64,000 bases of DNA. Source: Neobacillus ginsengisoli (GTDB lineage Bacteria > Bacillota > Bacilli > Bacillales_B > DSM-18226). Numbering within the stretch: position 1 is the first letter of the stretch; each line of letters begins with the position of its first letter. The DNA lies in contig NZ_JAUSTW010000001.1 of NCBI RefSeq assembly GCF_030813055.1, positions 744,001 through 808,000 of the forward strand, in the 5' to 3' direction. Below, one piece after another: positions 43,128-52,649 of the stretch. Position numbers and translations under genes: made by a program. The notes below the pieces were generated by a model, which did not search any database, was not told where the DNA came from, and was given only the letters and a program-made list of their open reading frames with translations.

Positions 43128-44539
43128 TACAAAGAATTCGCTTTCGTGTAAATAGGTTTCCGTGGCAAACAAAATTGGTGTTAAGCGGTTCAACTGCGAT
43201 ATTTTTCACCTTTTTTTTATTCAGTTTTTTAGAATATCATACTGTATCCAATTGGATGTTAAAACGTGAAGAGGTTGCTGTCAATAGAACGATAACAGAT
43301 ATTGCGACTTATTTTAAGGATAGATCAAGCTCTTTAACCAATAATGATATCGAAAATAGCAAAGGTTTTTTAAGGAAAATGAATGATAAAGATCAACTCA
43401 TTCGGATCTATGATCAAACAGGAAAAATCCTTGTGCTCGATAAGAATGGAGATTTTTCAGTCCTGGAGCCGACTCCCGTAAAAGAAAGAATAACAGAATA
43501 TGTGACTGAAGAAGGAAATGAAGCAATTGTATCAAGGCTGCCGATTAAGGGTGATAAATTTCAAGGAACTCTTGAGGTTGTCCGCCAATTAAATAATTAT
43601 AATAAAATGATGGATCACCTTTTTTGGGTTATGACCGTGTTTGGAATCGCAGCAATTCTATTAAGCGCAATCAGCGGCTTTTTTCTTGCAAATCAGTTGT
43701 TAAAACCTGTAAGGGATTTAGCAAATGCTATGAAAAAGATAAAAGAAAACGGCTTTCAAGAACGTATGGAGGTTTATAAGCAAAAGGACGAATTGACAGA
43801 CCTTACAATTGTTTTTAATGAAATGATGGATGAAATTGAAAAGTCCTTTTTGCAGCAAAAGCAATTTGTTGAAGATGCCTCACATGAATTGAGAACTCCT
43901 GTTTCCATTCTTGAGGGGCATCTTTCGCTCTTAAACCGATGGGGAAAAAAAGATCCATTGATTTTAGATGAATCATTGGAGGCATCTCTTCAAGAGCTAA
44001 CAAGATTAAAAAAGCTTATTATTGATTTGCTCGAACTAACAAGGGCGGAGAATCCGAGAATTTTAATTGGAGAAAAAGCAAATCTTCCGATAATTTTGCG
44101 GCAATTAGTAAAAAACCTTGAAATGATTCATCCTGATTTTTTATTTACGATGGATCTTTCTCACCAGATGCCTCAAGTTGCCATATCGGAACAGCATTTA
44201 CAGCAGATTTTAATTATCTTATTGGATAATTCCATCAAATATTCACGGGAAAATAAAACCATTGTTATTTCTGCTAAGGAGCTGGATAATGCTATTTTAT
44301 TATCAGTAATGGACCGGGGGATCGGTATTCCAACTGAGCATATTCCGGAAGTATTTAATCGTTTTTATCGGATTGATAAGGCAAGGAGCCGTGAAAATGG
44401 AGGTACAGGGTTAGGATTATCCATTGCAAAACGGCTTATCGAAAAAAATAATGGTTTCATTTCTATTGAGAGTAAAGAAGGAGTTGGAACAAAGGTTAAC
44501 ATCGTTCTGCCTATAGTCGCAGATAAGAGAAAATTCTAA
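43124..44539 (+). CDS. Sensor histidine kinase, ArlS-like
   Basis: 471 residues. Two transmembrane segments (about residues 18-40 and 165-188) flank an extracytoplasmic sensor region of about 125 residues. Then come a HAMP linker (LKPVRDLANAMKKI), the dimerisation domain with the phosphorylated His in ASHELRTPVSILEGH, and the ATPase domain with N (ILLDNSIKYSR), G1 (MDRGIGIP) and G2 (GTGLGLSIAKRL) boxes. It overlaps the regulator by four bases. The signal is unknown; ArlS relatives act in envelope and autolysis control. Confidence 0.9.
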   Translation: MIQRIRFRVNRFPWQTKLVLSGSTAIFFTFFLFSFLEYHTVSNWMLKREEVAVNRTITDIATYFKDRSSSLTNNDIENSKGFLRKMNDKDQLIRIYDQTGKILVLDKNGDFSVLEPTPVKERITEYVTEEGNEAIVSRLPIKGDKFQGTLEVVRQLNNYNKMMDHLFWVMTVFGIAAILLSAISGFFLANQLLKPVRDLANAMKKIKENGFQERMEVYKQKDELTDLTIVFNEMMDEIEKSFLQQKQFVEDASHELRTPVSILEGHLSLLNRWGKKDPLILDESLEASLQELTRLKKLIIDLLELTRAENPRILIGEKANLPIILRQLVKNLEMIHPDFLFTMDLSHQMPQVAISEQHLQQILIILLDNSIKYSRENKTIVISAKELDNAILLSVMDRGIGIPTEHIPEVFNRFYRIDKARSRENGGTGLGLSIAKRLIEKNNGFISIESKEGVGTKVNIVLPIVADKRKF

Positions 44540-44558
44540 TTTACACAATTTTTTGTTC

Positions 44559-44590
44559 AAAAAGGCAGGGATCAGATCCCTGCCTTTTTT
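44559..44590 (+). terminator. Terminator after the two-component operon
   Basis: AAAAAGGCAGGGATC / GATCCCTGCCTTTTTT, very short loop. Confidence 0.85.
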
Positions 44591-44777
44591 CCATGTGGAG
44601 ATTTTATAAGGTTGTTATGGATTAATTTGTTAAATCATTAAGGTTCATTCTGTTAAAAAACCAATCATTACATAAAAATATAATGATTTATAAGTTTTTC
44701 GATGCTTTTTTTTATTAAATGGCAATAGTAATAAAGATAATGTATCACTGTACATACGATTTAAGGGGGATTGATGA

Positions 44778-47621
44778 ATGAACAGGCCAAATGTAAATAA
44801 AAAAGCTTTCTTAGAAGGTTTTTTTGGCCCTAATCTTGGCTATGTAATCGAACAATTTGAATGCTATCAAAAAAATCCGGAAACAGTTGAACCAGAGTTG
44901 AGAGCGTTTTTTGAGGAAGTAGATATGGAAGACTTCACCCCTACTATTTCCACTGTAGAGACTGTTACGGAACCGAATAAGGTTCAAATGGAAAAAATAT
45001 TGGAAGCAGTTAAGCTTGCAGAAAATATTCGCTCATACGGACATCTTGCAGCTAATATCTATCCGCTTGGTAATGAACGGCCTAAAGTTGAAAATATTGA
45101 ACTCAGCAATTATGGCCTTACTATCGAGGATTTAAAAGAGATGCCCGCGGAGCTTTTTCTTAAAAATGCTCCTTCAAGCGTTCGAAAAGCATATGATGCA
45201 TATCTTTATTTAAAAGAAATCTACACAAAATCGACTGCCTATGAATTTCATCATGTTCATAATGTCGAGGAAAAAAATTGGTTACTTGAAATGATTGAAA
45301 AAGGCAGTTTCAACTCTATTCTTACAAGAGAGAAAAAGGTCAACATTTTAAAAAGGCTTATTGAAATTGAGGAATTTGAAAAATTTCTGCACAAGACTTT
45401 TGTGGGTCAAAAGCGTTTTTCTATTGAAGGTCTTGATGTAATGGTTCCTATCATTGATGAAATAATTTCTGAAGCGGTTCATGATGGTGCAGCATTTATC
45501 AATATTGGGATGGCTCACCGTGGAAGGCTGAATGTACTTGCGCATGTGCTGGGTAAGCCATACGAAATGATTTTTGCAGAATTTCAACATGCACCAAATA
45601 AAGAACTTGTACCTTCTGAAGGCTCAATTGGAATAAATTTTGGTTGGACTGGGGATGTCAAATATCACTTGGGTTTAAACCGGCAAATCAAAAGTGAGAA
45701 TACAATTAAAGCAAAGCTATCACTTGCGAATAACCCGAGCCATCTTGAATTTGTCGGTGCAGTGGTTGAGGGCTTTACGCGTGCAGCACAGGACAATAGA
45801 GAACAACCCGGTTATGCAGAAGAAAATAGTAACACAGCACTGGCGATTTTAATTCATGGTGACGCAGCTTTTCCCGGGGAAGGCATTGTCGCGGAAACAT
45901 TAAATTTAAGTCGCTTAAAAGGATATCGAACGGGTGGAACGATCCACATTATTTCCAATAATACAATTGGATTTACAACCGAGTCAAAAGATTCACGGTC
46001 GACCCGTTATGCAAGTGACCTTGCCAAGGGGTTTGAAATTCCTATCCTACATGTCAACGCAGATGACCCGGATGCGTGTATTGCCGCAGCTTTTTTAGCC
46101 GCTGAATACCGCTCTGTTTTTCAAAAAGATTTTCTCATTGATTTAGTCGGATATCGCAGGTTCGGTCATAACGAAATGGATGAGCCTATGACCACTAGCC
46201 CGCAAATGTATACACTTATTCATAAACATCCAACTGTAAAAGAATTATATGCGGCCAGTTTAAAAAAACAAGGAATTATCAATGATGGCGATTTAGTTGA
46301 AATGGAAAATGCCATCAGAGAAAAACTTGATAATGCAAATCAAAGGGTTTCAAGGGGTAAGAAGGATGAAGAGATAAAAATACCTGAACCGCCGATGTTT
46401 AATAGGGAACAGACAACAGTCGAGACAAAAGTTCCTATCGAAACACTGCAAACAATAAATAAAGAATTACTCCAATTTCCTAAAGATTTTAATGTGTTTA
46501 ATAAGCTTGAAAAAATATTAATGAGAAGGGCCGAAGCATTTAAAGAGAATGGAAAAGTTGAGTGGGCACTGGCTGAAGCACTTGCTTTTGCTACTATATT
46601 AGCGGATGGCACACCGATTCGATTAACTGGTCAAGACTCTGAAAGAGGAACATTTGCTCATCGAAATCTCGTCCTGCATGATACCAACACGGGTAGGACA
46701 TTCTCCCCGTTACATCATTTCCGGGCAGCTAAAGCATCCTTTGCGATTTATAATAGTCCGTTAACGGAAACAGCCGTTGTTGGATTTGAATATGGCTACA
46801 ATATTTTTGCTCCCGAGACATTAGTTATTTGGGAAGCGCAATATGGTGATTTTGCAAATGTAGCCCAAGTAATCTTTGATCAGTTTATCGCGGCAGGAAG
46901 GGCAAAATGGGGACAAAAATCCGGACTTGTTTTATTGCTTCCGCATGGATATGAGGGGCAAGGGCCTGAACATTCAAGCGGCAGGATTGAAAGATTTTTG
47001 CAATTAGGTGCGGAAAATAACTGGACAGTTGCAAATCTTACGAGTGCGGCACAATACTTTCATATTTTAAGGCGGCAGGCTGCGACTCTAACTAAGGAAG
47101 CAGTGAGGCCGCTTGTAATAATGTCGCCTAAAAGTCTTTTGCGAAATCCGCTTGTTTCATCATCAAGCACTGAATTAAGTGATGGGGAATTTATGCCCAT
47201 AATTGAACAATTTTCAGGGGCAGAAGAAAAGGTTGATCGGATTGTTTTATGTACCGGAAAAATTGCGATAGATATTGCGGAGCATGTAAACAATGGAAAC
47301 GATTATAGCTGGCTTCAGGTTTTAAGGCTAGAAGAAATTTATCCGTTTCCAATCGAATTACTGCAAAATATTGTAAACAGATATGTAAACATAAAAGAAA
47401 TTTTCTGGGTTCAAGAGGAACCAAAAAATATGGGGGCATGGAATTTTGTTGAACCTCGAATCAATGAAATTGCACCAAACGGGATAAGGGTTAAATACAT
47501 TGGCCGCCGCCGCCGCTCGAGCCCGGCCGAAGGAGATCCAAATGTGCATAAGTTTGACCAATCTAAAATTCTTCAAGTAGCATTAACTAGGGTAGAAGAG
47601 GGAGGATTAAATAATGGCTGA
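44778..47621 (+). CDS. odhA: 2-oxoglutarate dehydrogenase E1 component
   Basis: OdhA is the thiamine-diphosphate-dependent decarboxylase of the 2-oxoglutarate dehydrogenase complex in the TCA cycle. 947 residues, as in B. subtilis (about 944). [21 protein letters not shown], the thiamine-binding [19 protein letters not shown], the acetyl-CoA-type C-terminal block [16 protein letters not shown] and the ending [13 protein letters not shown] are characteristic. ATG 44778 follows AAGGGGGATTG. It overlaps odhB by eight bases. Confidence 0.97.
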   Translation: MNRPNVNKKAFLEGFFGPNLGYVIEQFECYQKNPETVEPELRAFFEEVDMEDFTPTISTVETVTEPNKVQMEKILEAVKLAENIRSYGHLAANIYPLGNERPKVENIELSNYGLTIEDLKEMPAELFLKNAPSSVRKAYDAYLYLKEIYTKSTAYEFHHVHNVEEKNWLLEMIEKGSFNSILTREKKVNILKRLIEIEEFEKFLHKTFVGQKRFSIEGLDVMVPIIDEIISEAVHDGAAFINIGMAHRGRLNVLAHVLGKPYEMIFAEFQHAPNKELVPSEGSIGINFGWTGDVKYHLGLNRQIKSENTIKAKLSLANNPSHLEFVGAVVEGFTRAAQDNREQPGYAEENSNTALAILIHGDAAFPGEGIVAETLNLSRLKGYRTGGTIHIISNNTIGFTTESKDSRSTRYASDLAKGFEIPILHVNADDPDACIAAAFLAAEYRSVFQKDFLIDLVGYRRFGHNEMDEPMTTSPQMYTLIHKHPTVKELYAASLKKQGIINDGDLVEMENAIREKLDNANQRVSRGKKDEEIKIPEPPMFNREQTTVETKVPIETLQTINKELLQFPKDFNVFNKLEKILMRRAEAFKENGKVEWALAEALAFATILADGTPIRLTGQDSERGTFAHRNLVLHDTNTGRTFSPLHHFRAAKASFAIYNSPLTETAVVGFEYGYNIFAPETLVIWEAQYGDFANVAQVIFDQFIAAGRAKWGQKSGLVLLLPHGYEGQGPEHSSGRIERFLQLGAENNWTVANLTSAAQYFHILRRQAATLTKEAVRPLVIMSPKSLLRNPLVSSSSTELSDGEFMPIIEQFSGAEEKVDRIVLCTGKIAIDIAEHVNNGNDYSWLQVLRLEEIYPFPIELLQNIVNRYVNIKEIFWVQEEPKNMGAWNFVEPRINEIAPNGIRVKYIGRRRRSSPAEGDPNVHKFDQSKILQVALTRVEEGGLNNG

Positions 47622-48888
47622 AATAAAAGTACCTGAACTCGCGGAGTCTATTACTGAAGGAACAATAGCTAAATGGTTAAAAAATATTGGTGAACCGATT
47701 GAGAAAGGTGACTATCTTGTTGAGTTAGAAACAGATAAAGTGAATATAGAAATTATTTCAGATTACTCAGGAACAATTCAAGAACAGAAATTTGGCGAAG
47801 GAGATACGGTAAAAGTTGGTGAAACGATTGCCATTGTCGATGAAAGCGGAGCTTCAGCAGCGGCACCTGCTCTGGAAAAGCAAGAGCCGGCAAATGTTCC
47901 AATTCAACAAAACGAGAAAGCTGCTCCTGAAGCCACTCCTGTTATTAGTGGAGAAGTTCAGTCTAAACCTGAAAGCCCAAGTTTGGGAACGAATGAACAA
48001 AAACAGCAACGACCTATTGCTTCCCCGGCAGCACGGAAACTTGCCAGAGAAAAAGGACTCAATTTGAATGATGTACCTACTTCTGACCCACTTGGAAGAG
48101 TTCGCAAGCAAGATGTATCGTCCTATAAACCTGAGAACAATAACAGCAGCCAATCAAATGAAACGACTAATAATCAGGAAAGCACAAAACCGATTATTCG
48201 CGAACGAATGTCAAGACGCAGGCAAACCATTGCCAAGCGTTTGGTGGAAGTCCAGCAAACTGCTGCCATGCTAACAACCTTTAATGAGGTAGATATGACG
48301 TCAATCATGGATTTGAGGAAGAGGAGGAAGGATAAGTTTTTTGAAGAAAACGAAGTCCGTCTTGGTTTTATGTCATTTTTCACAAAAGCTGTTGTGGCAG
48401 CCTTGAGAAAATTCCCATATTTAAATGCGGAAATTCAAGGAGATGAACTATTAATTAAACAGTTTTATGATATAGGTGTGGCAGTAGCTGCCGAGGATGG
48501 GCTTGTGGTTCCCGTTGTAAGGGATGCTGAACGCAAGTCATTTGCCGAAATCGAGTCAGACATTTCCCAACTTGCCGAGAAAGCAAGAACAAATAAATTA
48601 TCTTTAAAGGATTTGCAGGGTGGAACCTTTACGATTACAAATGGGGGAGTATTTGGGTCTTTGCTTTCCACACCTATCCTAAATGGACCGCAGGTTGGAA
48701 TCCTCGGAATGCATAAAATTCAACTCCGACCTGTCGCTATAGATAAAGACCGAATGGAAAACAGGCCAATGATGTATATTGCCCTTTCGTACGATCACCG
48801 GATCGTAGATGGGAAAGAAGCAGTAAGTTTTCTCGCAAAAGTGAAGGAATTACTTGAGGATCCTGAAAATTTGCTTCTTGAAGGATAA
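47614..48888 (+). CDS. odhB: Dihydrolipoyl succinyltransferase (E2)
   Basis: OdhB transfers succinyl groups from the lipoyl arm to CoA. 424 residues: a lipoyl domain with Lys42 in ETDKVNIE, a Pro/Ala/Gln-rich linker, a peripheral subunit-binding domain ([27 protein letters not shown]), and the catalytic acyltransferase domain ending in [12 protein letters not shown] (active-site His and Asp). It overlaps odhA by eight bases; a bidirectional terminator follows. Confidence 0.97.
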   Translation: MAEIKVPELAESITEGTIAKWLKNIGEPIEKGDYLVELETDKVNIEIISDYSGTIQEQKFGEGDTVKVGETIAIVDESGASAAAPALEKQEPANVPIQQNEKAAPEATPVISGEVQSKPESPSLGTNEQKQQRPIASPAARKLAREKGLNLNDVPTSDPLGRVRKQDVSSYKPENNNSSQSNETTNNQESTKPIIRERMSRRRQTIAKRLVEVQQTAAMLTTFNEVDMTSIMDLRKRRKDKFFEENEVRLGFMSFFTKAVVAALRKFPYLNAEIQGDELLIKQFYDIGVAVAAEDGLVVPVVRDAERKSFAEIESDISQLAEKARTNKLSLKDLQGGTFTITNGGVFGSLLSTPILNGPQVGILGMHKIQLRPVAIDKDRMENRPMMYIALSYDHRIVDGKEAVSFLAKVKELLEDPENLLLEG

Positions 48889-48891
48889 TTT

Positions 48892-48922
48892 GAAAAACCG
48901 CCGAAAATATCGGCGGTTTTTT
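48892..48922. terminator. Bidirectional terminator after odhB
   Basis: AAAAACCGCCGA / TCGGCGGTTTTTT. It also serves the Sda-like gene on the minus strand. Confidence 0.88.
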
Positions 48923-48935
48923 ACGTAATTGTAGG

Positions 48936-49070
48936 TTAACGCTTCTTAAACGGTTTTAATCCACGACGTAAAATCTCATCTTTTAAAATTTTTATCCATT
49001 CCTTTTCCTTACCAGATTTTATTGCATCCCGATACGAAACAACCAACTGCTCGTTACTCATAATTTTCAA
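48936..49070 (-). CDS. Sda-like sporulation checkpoint protein
   Basis: 44 residues from TTG 49070, which has AAGGAGG 8-9 bases upstream. The helical pattern KIMSNEQLVVSYRDAIKSG then WIKILKDEILRRGL parallels Sda (L-S-D-E-x-L-x-x-S-Y, F-I-x-L-x-x-x-E-I-x-R-R). Sda binds KinA-type histidine kinases and blocks sporulation when replication is disturbed. A longer ORF reaches 49163, but its extra residues lack a ribosome site and family similarity. A family assignment without known regulation (no DnaA box checked) is the limit here. Confidence 0.75.
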   Translation of the reverse strand: MKIMSNEQLVVSYRDAIKSGKEKEWIKILKDEILRRGLKPFKKR

Positions 49071-49203
49071 TTTAGAATGCCTCCTTGGAAAAACGGATTG
49101 AATATTCAGTTTTTTATATTGTAATCGTTTTTTTTCAGTTTGAAAAGTCCCAAAGCTCACCATTTATAAAAAAATATAATGGGAGTTAATTCTAATTTAT
49201 TAA

Positions 49204-49390
49204 GGTTTCGATTTAAATTCGAAAAATATTGCTGTAATTTATTCAGATCGGGAACTAAGATGGACCTACCGCGAGTTCGAAGAGTATGGCCGTATGGACG
49301 AAGGGATTTATGAAGCTTGGGATTGACGGCTTCGGGAAAAATTCAAAAGTACCGTTTGCGTGAACAAGCGAAGGAAGTAGTAAACAGTAG
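49204..49390 (+). pseudogene. Remnant of an acyl-CoA synthetase (AMP-binding) gene
   Basis: Two short pieces of one gene family lie side by side in different frames. Frame at 49204-49326 reads NIAVIYSDRELRWTYREFEE, the N-terminal strand and helix of AMP-forming acyl-CoA synthetases, and then hits a stop. From 49326 in another frame it reads TASGKIQKYRLREQAKEVV, which is the C-terminal catalytic-Lys block (GKIQK-x-x-LRE) of the same enzymes. About 450 intervening residues are missing. This is a gene eroded by a large internal deletion and frameshift. Confidence 0.75.
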
Positions 49391-49481
49391 AAAATGTTTT
49401 ATTTCGCTAAGCCATGTAGTAGTTGCACTTTCCTGTTTTCATTGATTATACTAGAAAATGGGACAATGAAAGAAAGGAAGT

Positions 49482-49697
49482 ATGCCAACAATGATTCACT
49501 TATCATGGCGAGATCGTGAAACACTCAAAAAAGTAAAATGTGTTCACACAGACGCGAAAAAATATCTTGTGAATAATGCTTTAACAGCCGGAAAATTCTA
49601 TGATGTCAAAAATGAAACAGAAGAATTTTATTACATTATTGACAATACCGGAAAAGTCGGAGGGTTTTATAAAGAGTATTTTGAAGACGTTGAATAA
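49482..49697 (+). CDS. DUF6501 family small protein
   Basis: 71 residues, soluble. IHLSWRDRETLKKVKCVHTDAKKYLVNNALTAGKFYDVKNETEEFYYIIDNTGKVGGFYKEYFE looks like a small beta-barrel of the family I know as DUF6501, described only as hypothetical. Two starts are possible. ATG 49482 is very close to AAAGGAAG, while ATG 49491, giving an N terminus MIHLSW, is somewhat far from it. Single gene, followed by a bidirectional terminator. Confidence 0.75.
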   Translation: MPTMIHLSWRDRETLKKVKCVHTDAKKYLVNNALTAGKFYDVKNETEEFYYIIDNTGKVGGFYKEYFEDVE

Positions 49698-49704
49698 TCA
49701 GGAT

Positions 49705-49741
49705 TAAAAAAATGCTTGGCATTCCGCCAAGCATTTTTATT
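49705..49741. terminator. Bidirectional terminator
   Basis: AAAAATGCTTGGC / GCCAAGCATTTTT between convergent genes. Confidence 0.88.
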
Positions 49742-49746
49742 TTACT

Positions 49747-50331
49747 TTACTTCGCTTTAGGGAAAACTCTACGGATGGTTTCTGCAAATTGATTAAAGAA
49801 TCCAGATATTGGTTTGCCGTTACGGATATCACTAGCATATTCATTCATTCGATCATAAAAATCAGGGTTTTCTGAAACATATACATTGTCGATATCACGG
49901 TCAACGGACTTAACCCTATTAGAAATCTTCTTTTCAATCTTTGTAGTCATTTTATTCCGAGACGAAGGGGCCAGCTTGACTGCCACATAGGCATTATTTT
50001 CTGTAACAATGACATTGGCAGTGTCCACTTCTTTCAAGTCAGCAACTTTAGTTGCTGCTTCGTCAGCAACTCTCATCTTTGAACGATTATCATAAATATT
50101 TCTGCCATTTGTTATATTATTGTTGTAGTTATTAACATTCCGGCCAAGTTGAACATCAGTATTATCAACACCTGGAACTGGAGCCCCATAAGGATTATAA
50201 TTAACCCTCGTTGGCTGTGTCACATTTCGATCCCGATAGGCAACCTTGTCGTTATTTACATTGTTTCTTGCGCACCCTGTTAAGTAAAGGGTAAATATAA
50301 GGGTGGCAATAAAGAAATAATTCTTTTTCAT
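49747..50331 (-). CDS. YhcN/YlaJ family sporulation lipoprotein
   Basis: 194 residues with a lipoprotein signal (KNYFFIATLIFTLYLTGC, lipobox LTGC). A Asn/Tyr/Gly-rich region (NVNNYNNNITNGRNIYDNR) follows, then the YhcN/YlaJ domain (ADEAATKVADLKEVDTANVIVTENNAYVAVKL, ISNRVKSVDRDIDNVYVSENPDFYDRMNEYA). Family members are forespore or spore lipoproteins linked to germination and cortex functions. ATG 50331 follows AAAGGAG. Monocistronic. Confidence 0.88.
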   Translation of the reverse strand: MKKNYFFIATLIFTLYLTGCARNNVNNDKVAYRDRNVTQPTRVNYNPYGAPVPGVDNTDVQLGRNVNNYNNNITNGRNIYDNRSKMRVADEAATKVADLKEVDTANVIVTENNAYVAVKLAPSSRNKMTTKIEKKISNRVKSVDRDIDNVYVSENPDFYDRMNEYASDIRNGKPISGFFNQFAETIRRVFPKAK

Positions 50332-50473
50332 GTTGTTTAAACACTCCTTTATCTAAAGTTGTACAAAGATAGGATTCCATTTTTGAAAAAATCTATTCTT
50401 AACGGGATAGGGAACTTTTGTCCTTTGTTGGAAGTATTTATGTAGGAATCGGAAATGTTAATTGGGAAAATGG

Positions 50474-50510
50474 TAAAAAAAAAGAAGCATCGCTGGAATG
50501 CTTCTTTTTT
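50474..50510 (-). terminator. Terminator after yidC
   Basis: AAAAAAGAAGCAT / ATGCTTCTTTTTT with T-run on the minus strand, 10-40 bases past the yidC stop. Confidence 0.85.
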
Positions 50511-50518
50511 GCCATTAT

Positions 50519-51310
50519 TTATTTTTGTTTTACAGGTACGTCTGAAGTCTTTTTGCTTTGATAAAGGTTTCTGCTAATCATCGTTTGAATGATTAAGAAT
50601 GTTCCGCCTACAACCCAATAAAGAGGGAGAGCGGCTGGGGCTTTTAGAGAAAACATAACGATCATTAATGGTGAAAGTAACCCCATATATTTCATTTGCT
50701 CCTGCTGCTGGGTTGGCATGTTGGACTGAGAAACTTTAAATTGGAAATAATAAACCAGACCGGCAATGATGGTAATGACAATATCAGGGTGACCAAGGCT
50801 AAACCATAAAAAATGGTGAGTTCCAATTTCTTTTGAACTGCGAATAGCATAGTAAAACCCCGTCAAAATCGGCATTTGAATAAGAATTGGCAGGCAGCCC
50901 ATATTTAGAGGGTTGACCCCGTGTTTTTGATAAAGCCCCATCATTTCAGCTTGAAGTTCTTGTTTCTTTTTTGGGTCTTTTTCAGTTTTCATTTTCTTTT
51001 GGATAACATCCATTTCTGGTTTTAAAACATCCATTTTTTCTTTCATTGCCATTTGATTTTTATATTGTCTTAACATTAATGGCATTAAGGCTAATCTAAT
51101 CAGAAGTGTAATAATAATGATGGACAATCCATAATCCCCATTAAAAAAATCTGCAACAGTATGAATAGAAATCGCAAAAGGATTAACTACATAATGAGTG
51201 AAAAAGTTAGGATTTTTACTATTTTGAGCTTGAGTTGAACATGCAGATAGCAATAAAGTTGTTAAGGCTAAAAGTAAGATTACTGTAATTGAAGAACGTT
51301 TCGTTTTCAT
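50519..51310 (-). CDS. yidC: Membrane protein insertase YidC/OxaA (lipoprotein type)
   Basis: A 263-residue insertase that places proteins in the membrane alone or with SecYEG. It has a lipoprotein signal (LLALTTLLLSAC), then the conserved 5-TM core. IITLLIRLALMPLMLRQ contains the functional Arg in the first core segment; a coiled cytoplasmic hairpin (MKEKMDVLKPEMDVIQKKMKTEKDPKKKQEL) and GCLPILIQMPILTGFYYAI follow. The C terminus is short and basic. No rpmH or rnpA is adjacent, so this is likely the second, YqjG-like paralogue rather than SpoIIIJ. ATG 51310 follows AGGAGG. Confidence 0.93.
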   Translation of the reverse strand: MKTKRSSITVILLLALTTLLLSACSTQAQNSKNPNFFTHYVVNPFAISIHTVADFFNGDYGLSIIIITLLIRLALMPLMLRQYKNQMAMKEKMDVLKPEMDVIQKKMKTEKDPKKKQELQAEMMGLYQKHGVNPLNMGCLPILIQMPILTGFYYAIRSSKEIGTHHFLWFSLGHPDIVITIIAGLVYYFQFKVSQSNMPTQQQEQMKYMGLLSPLMIVMFSLKAPAALPLYWVVGGTFLIIQTMISRNLYQSKKTSDVPVKQK

Positions 51311-51340
51311 ATTTCCTCCTAGAAATGATGTAAGTAAATA

Positions 51341-51631
51341 TTAGTGTATAAGGAAGAAAACAGGTTCTTCTGGGTCATCCTGTGAACTTTCTTTTCTACG
51401 AATATATTTTACGATTCTAACCAAGATAAAATTTCGATTCAATCGGCTTTTTTTCTTATAAAAAAACAAAGGGTGAATAATTTTTGTATTCGCGCCTTCA
51501 GAGACTGATCCCATAAATGAATATTCTACACTCCAAGCCCACAGGAATTTCAGTGTAATTCCTAAATAAATACTGACATAGAGAGCGGCTAATGCATTTA
51601 TATCCGAATGATCAATGAGTATTTGAAACAA
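51341..51631 (-). CDS. Hypothetical small membrane protein upstream of yidC
   Basis: 96 residues from TTG 51631, which follows GAGGTGA by 7 bases. The N-terminal 35 residues are hydrophobic (INALAALYVSIYLGITLKFLWAWSVEY), and the rest is basic (KKKSRLNRNFILVRIVKYIRRKE). It lies 30 bases upstream of yidC on the same strand, so the two may be cotranscribed. I do not recognise the family. The good ribosome site supports it, but the sequence could still be spurious. Confidence 0.5.
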   Translation of the reverse strand: MFQILIDHSDINALAALYVSIYLGITLKFLWAWSVEYSFMGSVSEGANTKIIHPLFFYKKKSRLNRNFILVRIVKYIRRKESSQDDPEEPVFFLIH

Positions 51632-51789
51632 AAATTTTCACCTCACTTTTTTAACCAATGATATGAGTATAAAGGAGAATAGCTAAATAATCAATTTAAT
51701 CTATTGGAAAGTAACAGATTTAGTAAATATAAATGTTTATTTTGTATAGAAAGTAAAACGCTTCATCAGAGGTCGGCTCCAATTATGAA

Positions 51790-51825
51790 AACAAAAAGCT
51801 GCACCAGCAGGGCAGCATTTTTGTT
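51790..51825 (-). terminator. Terminator of the pfl operon
   Basis: GCTGC / GCAGC stem followed by T5 on the minus strand, 15 bases past the pflA stop. Confidence 0.7.
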
Positions 51826-51837
51826 TGGTTCTTATTT

Positions 51838-52587
51838 TCACACTTGTGGCGGCTTGATCCACTTGGCGGTTAGCATTTTGTAAGCGAATGTAACACCTTC
51901 TTCACTCGGAGGTTCAACTTGCTTTAAAGGATAAACATGACCTAGTGCTTCCCATTTATAGACACCGAGTTTATGATAGGGAAGAATTTCTATTTTTTGT
52001 ACATTGTCAAGTGTACCAATAAATTCTCCGAGTTTTTGAAGGTCTTCATTGTCATCCGTTATTGTTGGAACAAGCACATGGCGAATCCAAACCGGTATAT
52101 TCCGATCCGATAAAAACTTTGCAAACTCCAGAATATGGTCATTTGCCATCCCAGTCAATTGAATATGTTTTTTTCGATTGATGTGTTTTAAGTCCAATAA
52201 GATTAAATCAGTGTATTGCAGTAATTCCTCAAGCTGCTCTATAAAAAGTTTCGAGTGAGAAAAGCAGCCGCCGGAAGAATCTATTGCAGTATGAATTCCT
52301 TTCTTTTTACATTCTTTGAATAGTTCTAAAAGAAAAGGGATTTGCAACAAAGGTTCCCCGCCGCTGACAGTTATTCCACCGCCTGATGCTTGGATGAAAG
52401 GGAGATAGCTCATCAGATCATCCATGATATCAGAAACAGTAATCTCTTTGCCTGTGCCGATTTCCCACGTATCAGCGTTATGGCAAAACTGACAGCGCAA
52501 TAAACACCCTTGAGTAAAAATAACATATCGTATACCGGGTCCGTCGACTGTCCCTAAAGTTTCAATTGAATGAATATTTCCGTTCAT
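51838..52587 (-). CDS. pflA: Pyruvate formate-lyase activating enzyme
   Basis: PflA is a radical-SAM enzyme that installs the glycyl radical on PflB under anaerobiosis. 249 residues; the CxxxCxxC cluster is in [28 protein letters not shown] at the N terminus and [11 protein letters not shown] (SAM-binding GGE) are typical. ATG 52587 follows GAAAGGGGAT. It lies 62 bases downstream of pflB, with a hairpin between. Confidence 0.95.
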   Translation of the reverse strand: MNGNIHSIETLGTVDGPGIRYVIFTQGCLLRCQFCHNADTWEIGTGKEITVSDIMDDLMSYLPFIQASGGGITVSGGEPLLQIPFLLELFKECKKKGIHTAIDSSGGCFSHSKLFIEQLEELLQYTDLILLDLKHINRKKHIQLTGMANDHILEFAKFLSDRNIPVWIRHVLVPTITDDNEDLQKLGEFIGTLDNVQKIEILPYHKLGVYKWEALGHVYPLKQVEPPSEEGVTFAYKMLTAKWIKPPQV

Positions 52588-52612
52588 GATGATGATCCCC
52601 TTTCAATTTGAG

Positions 52613-52640
52613 CAAGAGCTCCGAAGCAGCGGAGCTCTTG
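52613..52640. other. Perfect hairpin between pflB and pflA
   Basis: CAAGAGCTCCG / CGGAGCTCTTG with a 6-base loop. On the minus strand it is followed by CTCAAATTG rather than T's. It is therefore more likely an mRNA processing or 3'-stabilising element that sets different pflB and pflA levels than a full terminator. Confidence 0.6.
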
Positions 52641-52649
52641 TTTTACAAT

